Under the pieces are notes generated by a model that saw only the letters and a list, made by a program, of their open reading frames with translations, was not told the DNA's origin and searched no databases. The position numbers and the translations under genes are program-made. Positions 16,901 to 24,022 of a stretch of DNA of 26,900 nt are shown piece after piece. The first letter of the stretch is position 1; each line of letters starts with the position of its first letter. Source of the stretch: UBA2330 sp035443185 (GTDB lineage Bacteria > Bacteroidota > Ignavibacteria > Tepidaquicellales > Tepidaquicellaceae); assembly GCA_035443185.1 (NCBI GenBank), contig DAORRV010000045.1, positions 1 through 26,900 on the forward strand, read 5' to 3'.

Positions 16901-17518
16901 ATTATCCAGAAAAAAGTAATTATGATTGACCAGTCTTTTTACTGCACCATTAAGATTCTTAGGGAAGATTAAAAATGAAGCGGTGATAAATACAATTATT
17001 GAAAGTAAAATTAAGATTAATTTCTTTAGCGATGAAAATTTTATAAATGAAGACAGGTCTTTATTACCGGCTATATTGTTAATACTTTTTATGTCTTCAA
17101 AGATGAGCTCATCTGATACTGCACTGTTTTTCCTGTCGGAATTCCCGGGCATTACTAAAGATAAAGAATTCGAAAGCTTATCCTTTATATCCTCAAAATG
17201 ATCCCCGACTTTTCTTGAATATGAAATGAGATTAAAGTTTCCGATTATTCCTGAACTCTTTAAAAGGAAATTTAATAAAAAATAAGTTATTGTTGTGATC
17301 GAAACAGAAAGAAATCCCCAGTATAAAAATGTCCGTGTAAATATCCCGAATCTGAATACAGATTCCAGTACAGTTATTAAAAAACCTAATAACAAAAATA
17401 TTATGAGAGATGTAATTGTATTCCTTAGAAATGAAAAAAGCAGCTCTTTCTTATTTACAGCAGAAAGCTTTTTTTCAAAAAAGTTATATATTGAAATTGT
17501 ACTTAAGGAGTTTTGCAT
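13979..17518 (-). CDS. DUF4175-like giant envelope protein with coiled coil and collagen-like blocks
   Basis: This 1179-residue protein resembles the DUF4175 family. Three transmembrane helices lie at about 36-54, 63-86 and 165-186. Residues about 205-530 form extracytoplasmic beta-sandwich repeats (for example ITFEIIPGDIEIAAGEDVIIGV and KITIIEPSESNYELKGERELIVRS in part). Residues about 535-905 form a very long Lys/Glu/Met/Gln-rich coiled coil. Two uninterrupted Gly-X-Y blocks follow, 7 triplets at 949-969 and 9 at 993-1019, each closing with KGNKP. The C-terminus (1025-1179) is again charged and helical. DUF4175 function is unestablished; this architecture suggests a periplasmic scaffold or assembly factor. 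It follows the sulfotransferase by 100 nt. The name rests on architecture and recall; the coiled coil makes similarity searches prone to false matches. Confidence 0.78.
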   Translation of the reverse strand: MQNSLSTISIYNFFEKKLSAVNKKELLFSFLRNTITSLIIFLLLGFLITVLESVFRFGIFTRTFLYWGFLSVSITTITYFLLNFLLKSSGIIGNFNLISYSRKVGDHFEDIKDKLSNSLSLVMPGNSDRKNSAVSDELIFEDIKSINNIAGNKDLSSFIKFSSLKKLILILLSIIVFITASFLIFPKNLNGAVKRLVNHNYFFLDNDLGITFEIIPGDIEIAAGEDVIIGVTINSTSNDLNIKEINLYTKQVSADGYEMLSDPVKLISESGNNFTGTIKNTINELIYFAEYKGIRSEEYTINVSEYPVIKNFTVTVTPPEFTGIPSKTLPDNEGNIFCPEGSTIEFNINASTELSYAGIDLNGNPVSFEFNGTSAKGSIKADQSSSYRFILKDLNGGVNKNFKQYTIKVMPDEPPKITIIEPSESNYELKGERELIVRSRISDDYGFSKLVLGYRKLKLLSGSGSAPEFNYINIEIKNPNATSLEVPYVWNVSGINLRSGESAEYFTEVTDNTGKSTRSEIKTIQYRSQAEVLKETETMTKELKTEMQSAYDQMEELSKNIEDIKKEFQKNEELGLNEDSKKQMEQKLDNFQKNMNSAQNKLDQNMEEMKKNNMLGEKTLEQFMELQKMFNKINSPELQKMLEKLKEALKKNNQEELKDAMKNFKFDEEAFKKYMEKAMELMKKIENMQKFGELTQKLEDIAKQQEQLKKETENSQNSDKNKMDELSQKQKDIKEQTKDFNSELQKLIDEMNKMKDQLSPEELEKIQKEMNKKDTENKMQKSSDELKSSQKSNSEKTQEEIMDELNNMDKKMKAALNEMMDSQDMNNKLKEKLEDIKKKLEEMSRRQQELKDKTDELDKDEKEEFEKNQKDQNDLQKQLSESIDDLMNASKMGMKMSPELGKELGDAYNKMEKAGKELGEMKKQDASSDQKKAKESLDNAAKMLGNMLGKMGKDGKGGEDGKDGKDGKGNKPGSGSMGQMMDRLGEIIAQQMGMNGKSGKMGMNGESGENGKSGKDGKGNKPDNMSEEQRQEMQRLSMEQQQIQKSLEMLNEELKREQENSGEKVLGDLDQIQKEMQEIVKDLSEYNVDDKLIEKQNRILSRLLDARLSQREKDFEPKRESRPGENVSRNSPPEIILSGPNSYNALKEDFLRLDKEGFNEDYENLISKYLMELKKNDLK
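14462..14674 (-). repeat. Two collagen-like Gly-X-Y coding blocks
   Basis: Within the DUF4175-like gene, 14612-14674 encodes seven perfect Gly-X-Y triplets (GKM GKD GKG GED GKD GKD GKG) and 14462-14542 encodes nine (GMN GKS GKM GMN GES GEN GKS GKD GKG). X and Y are Lys, Asp, Glu, Asn, Ser and Met, with no proline. A helical linker with Met-rich segments separates them. Both blocks end in GKGNKP, which suggests duplication. Confidence 0.8.
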
Positions 17519-17618
17519 TAGAATTTTTTATAGGTCTTTATAACCCTGTTAAAGTAATAATGTTTCAGGTAAATCTCAATTGATGAAAAAATCAAATTCA
17601 GATGAGCTTTTATATAAC

Positions 17619-18350
17619 TCATAACTTATAACCCATTTCAACAATCTCATTTCCTAAAGTTTCTATGACTCTGTTTTGATCTGATATAGACATTTCGGTT
17701 TTAAATCTGTCAACAATTCCTTTATTAAAATGAAGTCTCCCTTTAGGCATGTCAGGATTTGAGGAGTTGTATCTGAGCAAAACTTCTTGGACACTTTTGG
17801 TACTAAATTCTATTTTCAGGAATTCTGATACTTTACTCAATATATTTTCCGGATCCTTTATAAAATCTTCATAACTGTATTTTAAAATGTTATTTTTTTT
17901 TGACAATTCTTTACAGTCATTTATCCAGGACTTAACATTTCTTACAGCATCATCTAATTCTATCATCTTAGTGAAACTGCCGGTCTCCCCGGATTCTTTT
18001 AACTTTTTCCCGTGATCAATCACCGATAAAATTACATCTCTCGGATCTCTGTAACTGTAGATTATTTTTAAAAAACCGGCATTTGATAAGATTCCGAATG
18101 ATCTTCTGTTTGGGTAATGTGTCTTGACTGCAAATGTACCTTTTTTGAAACTTACTACGGAAATTTTGAGTAAGTCCTTCCATGAAATGCCGTCAATATT
18201 ATTATTATTATCCTTTAGAATATTTCCCAGAGAAAATTCATCTTTGATCTTCCGGACATTTTCAGCTCCTGATTCAATTAAAAGGTCATTCAACACATTA
18301 TAAAAATATGCTGTACCGGACTTTTGCATACCTGATGAAATTACAAGCAT
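17619..18350 (-). CDS. PAPS-dependent sulfotransferase-domain protein
   Basis: This 243-residue sulfotransferase-fold protein would transfer sulfate from PAPS to a hydroxyl or amine acceptor. The 5'-phosphosulfate loop is at the extreme N-terminus (SSGMQKSGTAYFYN, 5-18). The catalytic-region segment is FAVKTHYPN (73-81), with Lys76 and His78. The 3'-phosphate loop is IIYSYRDPRDVILSV (96-110), with Arg101, and the C-terminal part contains LHFNKGIVDRF, like the conserved GxxGxW/N region. The acceptor is unknown; lipid, carbohydrate or secondary-metabolite sulfation are all possible. It diverges from the ECF sigma gene with 154 nt between, so both promoters lie there. It is first in a minus-strand run with the DUF4175-like gene 100 nt downstream. 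Confidence 0.85.
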   Translation of the reverse strand: MLVISSGMQKSGTAYFYNVLNDLLIESGAENVRKIKDEFSLGNILKDNNNNIDGISWKDLLKISVVSFKKGTFAVKTHYPNRRSFGILSNAGFLKIIYSYRDPRDVILSVIDHGKKLKESGETGSFTKMIELDDAVRNVKSWINDCKELSKKNNILKYSYEDFIKDPENILSKVSEFLKIEFSTKSVQEVLLRYNSSNPDMPKGRLHFNKGIVDRFKTEMSISDQNRVIETLGNEIVEMGYKL

Positions 18351-18504
18351 ACAAAATAAATTAAATTGTTCAATATATTCAATTCTGCTCCTTCAAAGAA
18401 AATTTAATTTTTAAAATCAGTAAAATTTATTTAAATTGTTAAATTAAATCTAAACAAAATTATTTTTCCATCTAAACCAATTGACTTCTCACTGCATCTA
18501 ATAT

Positions 18505-19083
18505 ATGAGTAAACAAAAAAACATGAATTCGGAAAAGATATCAATTAATCTAATCCCAAAAAATGCAGATCCTGAAGTAAAATTCATTAAAGACGCATTA
18601 AAAGGCAGTCAGGAAGCTTTCAAAAATTTATTTGACGAAAATGTTTCGAAAATATTTTCTGTCTGTTTGAGATTTACAGCAGACACTGACCATGCTAAAG
18701 AAATTACACAGGAAGTATTTATCAGTGCCTGGAAGAAATTATCTACCTTTAAATTTGAATGCAGATTTTCTACATGGCTGCATAAAATTGCTGTAAATCA
18801 GTTTCTAATGCATGAAAGAACTCAAAACAGAATTTTCAAAAAGAAGGAAGATTTTTCAAAAGGTCAGATAAAGCATGAGAGTGAAAAAATTAATGATCTT
18901 AGGATCGATCTGCAAAATGCAATTATCAAATTACCTGATCAGGCAAGGGCAGTTTTGATAATGTATGATATCGAAGGATTTATGCATAATGAAATAGCTG
19001 AAATACTCAATATTCAAACAGGAACATCAAAAGCCCATTTACACAGGGCAAGAAAATTATTGAGAGAGGAGTTAAAAAAATGA
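18505..19083 (+). CDS. ECF-family RNA polymerase sigma factor
   Basis: This 192-residue group IV sigma-70 factor directs RNA polymerase to stress or envelope promoters. Region 2 lies at about 36-106 (EAFKNLFDENVSKIFSVCLRF, in part; HAKEITQEVFISAWKKL; TWLHKIAVNQ) and region 4 at about 141-190 (LPDQARAVLIMYDIEGF, then HNEIAEILNIQTGTSKAHLHRARK), with the helix-turn-helix that reads the -35 element. No regions 1, 3 or C-terminal extensions are present. ATG 18505 gives a 35-residue leader; Met7 is a possible alternative. It overlaps the anti-sigma gene by 4 nt (ATGA), typical of coupled translation of a sigma and its regulator. It is likely autoregulated, but I could not identify its target promoter. 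Confidence 0.93.
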   Translation: MSKQKNMNSEKISINLIPKNADPEVKFIKDALKGSQEAFKNLFDENVSKIFSVCLRFTADTDHAKEITQEVFISAWKKLSTFKFECRFSTWLHKIAVNQFLMHERTQNRIFKKKEDFSKGQIKHESEKINDLRIDLQNAIIKLPDQARAVLIMYDIEGFMHNEIAEILNIQTGTSKAHLHRARKLLREELKK

Positions 19084-20852
19084 CAAAAGAAAATAGTAAA
19101 GAGTTGTGCGAAGAAATGGAATTGCTTATCGATGATCAGCTTGATGGTATGATCTCGCTTTCCGATAAGCAAAAACTGGAAAATCATATTGCTGTTTGTG
19201 ACAGTTGTAAATTGTATTTAAAGAATACACTTGAAACAATTAATCAGCTTGATTCATTGAATTCTAAAAAAAATATAATCCAATCAGCAGATAAAGAAAT
19301 GATCTGGGATAATATTTCAAAAAATATAGATATCAATGAACATGCTGCCGCAATAAATACCGGTGAAACAGAACCGGTAAACCCGTATAATTTATTCAAA
19401 AAAAAATATTACTGGATCTCAGGAATAGCAGCAGTGTTCGCTGTCTTTTTTATTATATATGCTGTTAAAAACTGGAATTTTACTTCAGGTGAAAATTCAC
19501 TTGAATATTCATTTGGTCTGCCGACTTACTGGAAAGTAGTTAATCTCAAAGGTTCACCTCAGATCGGAGATTCAAAAATTTCCGGCTCTGACAGTATTAA
19601 GGAAGGACAGTGGATAATTACTGACAGTAATTCTATGGCTGAATTGATCATTACAGACATTGGAAAAGTTACTATTGAGCCGGGGTCTAAAGTTGTTTTT
19701 ATTAACGGTGCTGACAGTTCGGGAAAGATCTTTGTTGAATATGGAATGATCAATACTCAGACAATTAATGATAAAAATAAACCGTTTATGGTGGAAATGC
19801 CTTCTGCAGTTGCTGAAAATTTCGGCGGTTCATATTCCTTAAAAATTGATAAAAAAGGAGACGGAATGATATTTGTTAAATCGGGTATGGTAGATATTCA
19901 GTCTCCAAATAAGATGGCTATTGTGCCTGCAGGAAATATTGTCATGACAAAAAATGGTGTTGGTGTCGGAACTCCATTCAACGAAAAAGCCAGTACGAAA
20001 TTCAGAAATGCACTGTTTGATTATGATTTTGGAAATTGCAATAATTATTGTGTAAATGTTTTGCTTGATAATGCAAAAATGACAGACGCTGTTTCTCTTG
20101 TGAATATTCTGAACGGGAAACCTGTAGATCAGGAAATAGAAGATGAGATCTATAATAAAATAGTAAATTATGTGCCGCTTCCTCCAAACAATAACAGAGA
20201 CAGTATTAAATATTTTGATGAAAAGGAATTTGAAATCTGGATAGAAGATATTCAGAGAAAAGTTGAGACTGAAATGAAAAGTTCATTGCAGCAGCTTGAA
20301 AAAAATCTTTCTGAATATCAGAATGATATGCATGAGTTTTATTTCGATTCAGCTAAATTTTATTTTATCCCTGAAAATTTTGAAGCACCTGAAATACCTG
20401 AAGTTCCAAAAGGTGTATTTAGTTACAAATATAATCATGACTCTTCATATTTTGATTCTGAAGAGTTCAAAAAAGAAATGGAAAAAGTAAAGGAAGAGAT
20501 CAAAAAGGAAAACGATTTTAATAAAGAAGAGTTGGAGAGGGAAATGAAAAAAGTACAGGAGGAGATCAAAAAGACAAACAGTATAAATAAAGATGAGCTG
20601 AATAAGGAAATGGAAGAGCTTAATAAAGAGCTTGAAGAATTAAATAAAAATCTTGAAGAGAATATTTATTTTGACAGTGAGGAATTTAAAAAAGAAATGG
20701 AAAAAGTACAAGAAGAGATTGAAAATTCAGTAAAAGAATACAAAAAAAATTATAATAACCAAAATGATCATTTAAAAGAAGTTCCTGAATTACCTGAAGA
20801 ACCTGAAATAGAAAATAATGACTCTGGTCCGGATGACGATTCAGATAACTGA
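19080..20852 (+). CDS. Transmembrane anti-sigma factor with FecR domain and long coiled coil
   Basis: This is a 590-residue regulator. Residues 1-50 form a zinc anti-sigma (zf-HC2) domain with His36, Cys40 and Cys43 in HIAVCDSC. One transmembrane helix is at 110-130. Residues about 150-290 resemble a FecR sensing domain (VVNLKGSPQIGDSKI, then AELIITDIGKVTIEPGSKV). Residues about 370-570 are an acidic/lysine-rich coiled coil with an 18-residue duplication (457-474 and 530-547, 17 of 18 identical, starting YFDSEEFKKEMEKV), and the tail is Pro/Glu/Asp-rich. The N-terminus should hold the preceding ECF sigma at the membrane, and the outer part would sense a signal. Most anti-sigma/FecR proteins are shorter; the coiled-coil arm is unusual. 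The terminator at 20928-20964 follows. Confidence 0.88.
   Translation: MTKENSKELCEEMELLIDDQLDGMISLSDKQKLENHIAVCDSCKLYLKNTLETINQLDSLNSKKNIIQSADKEMIWDNISKNIDINEHAAAINTGETEPVNPYNLFKKKYYWISGIAAVFAVFFIIYAVKNWNFTSGENSLEYSFGLPTYWKVVNLKGSPQIGDSKISGSDSIKEGQWIITDSNSMAELIITDIGKVTIEPGSKVVFINGADSSGKIFVEYGMINTQTINDKNKPFMVEMPSAVAENFGGSYSLKIDKKGDGMIFVKSGMVDIQSPNKMAIVPAGNIVMTKNGVGVGTPFNEKASTKFRNALFDYDFGNCNNYCVNVLLDNAKMTDAVSLVNILNGKPVDQEIEDEIYNKIVNYVPLPPNNNRDSIKYFDEKEFEIWIEDIQRKVETEMKSSLQQLEKNLSEYQNDMHEFYFDSAKFYFIPENFEAPEIPEVPKGVFSYKYNHDSSYFDSEEFKKEMEKVKEEIKKENDFNKEELEREMKKVQEEIKKTNSINKDELNKEMEELNKELEELNKNLEENIYFDSEEFKKEMEKVQEEIENSVKEYKKNYNNQNDHLKEVPELPEEPEIENNDSGPDDDSDN
20448..20720 (+). repeat. Direct duplication in the anti-sigma coiled coil
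   Basis: The segments 20448-20501 and 20667-20720 encode nearly identical 18-residue units (17 of 18 residues, differing Lys to Gln) that start YFDSEEF. Related shorter units between them (EELEREMKKVQEEIKK, DELNKEMEELNKELEEL) point to repeated internal expansion of one helical unit. Confidence 0.75.
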
Positions 20853-20869
20853 CCTTTGAAAATTTATGT

Positions 20870-20905
20870 ATCCGCAGAGTAACGTGTGCTTCGGATTCTG
20901 CGGAT
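20870..20905 (+). other. Hairpin upstream of the terminator
   Basis: ATCCGCAGA (20870-20878) pairs perfectly with TCTGCGGAT (20897-20905). With an added G-T wobble and a T-A pair the stem reaches 11 bp around a 14-nt loop. It lies 17 nt after the anti-sigma stop and is not followed by a T-run. It could protect the mRNA 3' end or be an intergenic palindromic repeat. Confidence 0.5.
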
Positions 20906-20927
20906 CAGCATTAAATATTTAATTTAG

Positions 20928-20964
20928 AAAAAGTGAACAGCATCAAAGCTTTTCACTTTTTTTT
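20928..20964 (+). terminator. Intrinsic terminator after the sigma/anti-sigma operon
   Basis: AAAAAGTGAA (20928-20937) pairs with TTCACTTTTT (20952-20961) around a 14-nt loop, and the downstream arm runs into eight T residues (20957-20964). The stem is A-T-rich, with only two G-C pairs, but the form and position 75 nt after the anti-sigma stop are right. Confidence 0.65.
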
Positions 20965-21042
20965 AACAATTTTATAATTATTGTAAGTAAGATGAATTTT
21001 TTATAATTTAATGCATGAAAAATTTCCCTATAAAAACTTCTT

Positions 21043-21675
21043 ATGTCTGAAATTTCCAGTTACATCAAAATTTTCATTGCAATAATGGTGCTTGTAAATC
21101 CATTGGAAGGTATGTCATTGTTCCTTTCTAAAACAACTGGTCTTGACAGTGATACAAGGAGCAAGGTCATAAGAAAAACTACACTGACTGTTTTTATTGT
21201 GCTTGTAACATCACTTTTTTTTGGAAAATATGTCCTTACACTTTTTGGAATTGGTATTGCATCTTTTACTGTAGCCGGCGGAATTATCATATTTCTGATT
21301 GCTCTGGAAATGATCCTCGGAAATTCAGGTTCATCATCTCAGCAAGTATCAGCTGATCCGGGGAAAAGTGCAATGGCTATTGCAGTAGTACCTCTTGGGA
21401 TCCCATTGCTGGCAGGTCCGGGACCGATCAGCAGTGTAATACTTTATGGAAGCAGCAGTAAGGGATTTGTAGAAGATATAGTTCTTGTTTTTATCATCGT
21501 AGTTGTCAGCATAGGTGTCTCATTATCTTTAAATGCAGCAGCCAAAATGGAAAAGAGATTGAAACAAAATGGAGTAAATATACTGACTAAAATTTCCGGA
21601 ATACTTGTTTCAGCTATTGCTATAGAAATGATATATTCGGGAATTGTAAAAATGTTTCCACAGCTTCATCAATAA
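21043..21675 (+). CDS. MarC/UPF0056 family integral membrane protein
   Basis: This 210-residue polytopic membrane protein has about six helices and fits the MarC family (E. coli MarC 221 residues). The family features NPLEGMSLFLSKT (19-31), FGIGIASFTVAGGIIIFLIALEM (parts of 68-92) and the central VVPLGIPLLAGPGPISSVIL (115-134) with its Gly/Pro signature are clear. MarC was once linked to multiple antibiotic resistance, but later work did not support that, so the function is unknown. It may have its own promoter: a TATAAT lies at 21002-21007, but no well-spaced -35 accompanies it. It converges with the DMT-like gene, 28 nt away. Confidence 0.9.
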   Translation: MSEISSYIKIFIAIMVLVNPLEGMSLFLSKTTGLDSDTRSKVIRKTTLTVFIVLVTSLFFGKYVLTLFGIGIASFTVAGGIIIFLIALEMILGNSGSSSQQVSADPGKSAMAIAVVPLGIPLLAGPGPISSVILYGSSSKGFVEDIVLVFIIVVVSIGVSLSLNAAAKMEKRLKQNGVNILTKISGILVSAIAIEMIYSGIVKMFPQLHQ

Positions 21676-21703
21676 TTATTTGACTGATCTAACAATTATA
21701 ATT

Positions 21704-22801
21704 TTACTGTTTGTTCTCCGATTCAGTAAGTTTTAATTCTGCAGTTCTTTTCTTCTCGGCTTTGGTTATAAAAGCCACAGCAATTAAAATAAATATCAGC
21801 GAGATCCAGTCTTCATTACTTGGAAATTTCCCTCCGAAAAATACATAAAATATCAAAGTTGCAGCCGTTCCTGCTATAAGTGATGTAAGCCGGTTCACCA
21901 GTCCTGCAAAAGTGGCTGTCCTTCCTTTATACATGAAAATGAACACAGAAAAAAATGCAACTGCTCCGAACGCTGTCCCAGCAAAAATTGCCCAGCCCCA
22001 GTCTGCGGCAGGATTTACTATTGCTCCTATGAATTCATTTATTTGTTTATTTTCCCACTGAAATAATTGAGGAGAATAAAACAGAACTAATCCAACTACA
22101 ACTAAAGTCACAAATGCTGCAATCTGTTCTACAGCAAAAAATCCTTTGTTATCCTGAGGGATATTTTTACCCCTGGTATTTTTGTAATAGTTCATTATAT
22201 AGATCCTGATAAAGTATGCAACAATATAAGATGAAAGTATAATTACTGCGGCTGCATTGTATATAAAATCAAACCCGCTGTCGTCTTTCTGCCAAAACAG
22301 ATTTATCAGAACTGCAAGTATTGCAAAGACTACAGCTATATTTTCTTCCTTATAAACTTTCTTTTTTAAAATACCTGAACGAATCTGAAGAGCATCTACA
22401 ATTCTGCTGATGATTATTACACTGCCTCTCATAATTACCATCGCGACCATTACTGATATTGGGAGCGAGTACATAAGTGTTGTCGTAGGGATTATAATTG
22501 CTGTGCATATACCGGATGGAATTATATAAATAAATTCTTCCGGTATTTTTAAACCGAGAAAAGATGTATAACCGTTTGACTGAAGTTTATACCACTTTCG
22601 GATCAAGACAATGGATAATGCAAATAAAGTACCGCCTGTTGTGCTGTAAACAAGATACTGCATACTTTGCATCCCGGGGAATCCGAGTGAACTGCTGCCT
22701 AAAAAATATTTCACACTTACACCTGTGATCACATAGAAAATAAAATAAAATACACATAATTCTATTAGTCTTCTTGTGCTGCCGTCAATAGATTTTCTCA
22801 A
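21704..22801 (-). CDS. Ten-helix membrane protein, probable DMT/EamA-like transporter
   Basis: This 365-residue protein has ten predicted membrane helices, at about 12-34, 47-68, 88-110, 112-133, 153-170, 178-201, 223-243, 268-290, 300-322 and 331-349, and a charged cytosolic tail. Ten helices arranged as two five-helix halves, short loops, the segment MVAMVIMRGSVIIISRIVDA after helix 4 and the late TFAGLVNRLTSLIAGTAATL match drug/metabolite transporters (EamA or nucleotide-sugar transporter-like). The substrate is unknown. It is the last gene of the minus-strand run, 21 nt after the small membrane protein. The assignment is by topology and motif feel, not a search. Confidence 0.65.
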   Translation of the reverse strand: MRKSIDGSTRRLIELCVFYFIFYVITGVSVKYFLGSSSLGFPGMQSMQYLVYSTTGGTLFALSIVLIRKWYKLQSNGYTSFLGLKIPEEFIYIIPSGICTAIIIPTTTLMYSLPISVMVAMVIMRGSVIIISRIVDALQIRSGILKKKVYKEENIAVVFAILAVLINLFWQKDDSGFDFIYNAAAVIILSSYIVAYFIRIYIMNYYKNTRGKNIPQDNKGFFAVEQIAAFVTLVVVGLVLFYSPQLFQWENKQINEFIGAIVNPAADWGWAIFAGTAFGAVAFFSVFIFMYKGRTATFAGLVNRLTSLIAGTAATLIFYVFFGGKFPSNEDWISLIFILIAVAFITKAEKKRTAELKLTESENKQ

Positions 22802-22822
22802 TTCAATTTAATTTAAATGGCT

Positions 22823-23137
22823 TTAAAAATTATTTAGAGGATTTAGTATTAATATTACATATAAAATAAATCCTATTGTGCTGACTGTAATATGATATCC
22901 ACTTCCCTTTTTCCCAAATGGAAGTATGAACAGCATTAATAATGATAGTACGCATAATGAAATATTATAGAATCCTGAAACTTTGAATAACAATATAATC
23001 AAAAGATTAATAATAAGTAAAGCAAACATTATCTGATGTAATATTTTTGTAATGGAAAGTAATCTGAACTTTAATAACCAGCCCGTAACATAATTTATTG
23101 TAAATAATACAAGTCCTGAAATAAGCAGAATGTCCAA
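22823..23137 (-). CDS. Small four-helix membrane protein of unknown function
   Basis: I do not recognise this 104-residue hydrophobic protein. Four membrane helices are likely, at about 3-22, 29-51, 55-74 and 82-100, with basic residues on the first and third short loops (LKFRLL, GKKGSGYH). His34 in ITKILHQIMF is within helix 2. The codon pattern and tight packing (15 nt after the nitroreductase, 21 nt before the DMT-like gene) support a real gene. It may be an accessory of the transporter next to it, but this is only neighbourhood reasoning. Confidence 0.65.
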   Translation of the reverse strand: MDILLISGLVLFTINYVTGWLLKFRLLSITKILHQIMFALLIINLLIILLFKVSGFYNISLCVLSLLMLFILPFGKKGSGYHITVSTIGFILYVILILNPLNNF

Positions 23138-23152
23138 ATTTACTTTTAAAAT

Positions 23153-23929
23153 TTAAATCTTTTTTCCAAATTTATTTCTGAAAGCAAGTTCTCCGGGACT
23201 TTTTCTTTGTGATGATTTCCAGTCAATCACAGGTCTCTTAATATTTTTATCAACATAACCCATTCTGAATACAACCACCAATTCATAATTTTCATCAACT
23301 TCCAACATATCAGAAAGTGCTTTCCATTGTGCAGGAATTTCACCCGGTGTGGAAATGAACTGCATACCCATATCTATTGCAGTTGTGACCAGCCACAATG
23401 TTTGTATCACTGCACCTAATGAAATGACTGAATAAAATCCTGAGAGCTCTTCTTTTTTATATTCATCTTTCTTTAAAGTAATTGCAAATAAGATTGGTGA
23501 AGTAGCTACAAGCTTCTCCTCATCATTACCTAAAATTCTCGATACTTTGAACCTGGAAATTACTTTCCCGCCTGCTTCGGAAAATATTGACTTCGCAAAT
23601 GGTTTTAGAAATACCGGTAAATGATCTATATGTATCCCGTCTTTAGACTGCTCCATTTCTTCTTCGCTGAATCTGAAATATTTTCGGTATTGTTTCCAGA
23701 ATCTTCCGTCATCCATAAGAGCTGTCATTGAATCTCCTGCTATCTTTGCAATATCCCTGATTATTTTTTCATCATCAACAATAATAAATCTCCATGGCTG
23801 GGAATTAAAATGACTGGGTGAATGAGATGCCATTCTGATCAAAAGTTCAATATGCTCTTCCGAAACTTTCCTGTCTGCAAAAGCAGTATTCGTAGTCCGC
23901 CGGTTCTTTATCGCGTCAAATAGATCCAT
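23153..23929 (-). CDS. Nitroreductase family FMN oxidoreductase
   Basis: This 258-residue protein has the nitroreductase fold. The N-terminal IKNRRTTNTAF carries the FMN-phosphate arginines (Arg10 and Arg11), and SHSPSHFNSQPWRFIIV (34-50) is the standard FMN-binding strand. A central GFYSVISLGAVIQTLWLVTTA is the helix that packs on the flavin. The protein would use NAD(P)H to reduce nitro or quinone compounds or act as a dehalogenase-like reductase; the substrate cannot be told. It is longer than minimal nitroreductases (about 200) because of a roughly 50-residue insert (residues about 75-125) of the sort seen in larger subfamilies. It is 15 nt before the small membrane-protein gene. Confidence 0.9.
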   Translation of the reverse strand: MDLFDAIKNRRTTNTAFADRKVSEEHIELLIRMASHSPSHFNSQPWRFIIVDDEKIIRDIAKIAGDSMTALMDDGRFWKQYRKYFRFSEEEMEQSKDGIHIDHLPVFLKPFAKSIFSEAGGKVISRFKVSRILGNDEEKLVATSPILFAITLKKDEYKKEELSGFYSVISLGAVIQTLWLVTTAIDMGMQFISTPGEIPAQWKALSDMLEVDENYELVVVFRMGYVDKNIKRPVIDWKSSQRKSPGELAFRNKFGKKI

Positions 23930-23973
23930 ACACTAAGATCAGTTTATTTTTTTGAATAACACTTTTATATAAT

Positions 23974-24022
23974 AATTTCAAATTCATGATTCGTAATTTT
24001 TAATTCCTAATTCCTAATTCTA
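23974..24022. repeat. Degenerate heptanucleotide tandem repeat, seven units
   Basis: Seven contiguous 7-nt units lie here: AATTTCA, AATTCAT, GATTCGT, AATTTTT, AATTCCT, AATTCCT and AATTCTA, with an approximate consensus AATTCNT. The DUF1287 gene's stop codon (TAG, 24007-24009 on the minus strand) and its last codons lie within the array. Heptanucleotide short tandem repeats of this kind are known from other bacteria, notably cyanobacteria. Confidence 0.7.

Noticed and set aside
18481..18509. TTGACT at 18481 as a -35 element for the sigma gene.
   Set aside because: A 17-nt spacer would put the -10 on the start codon itself; no usable -10 is present.
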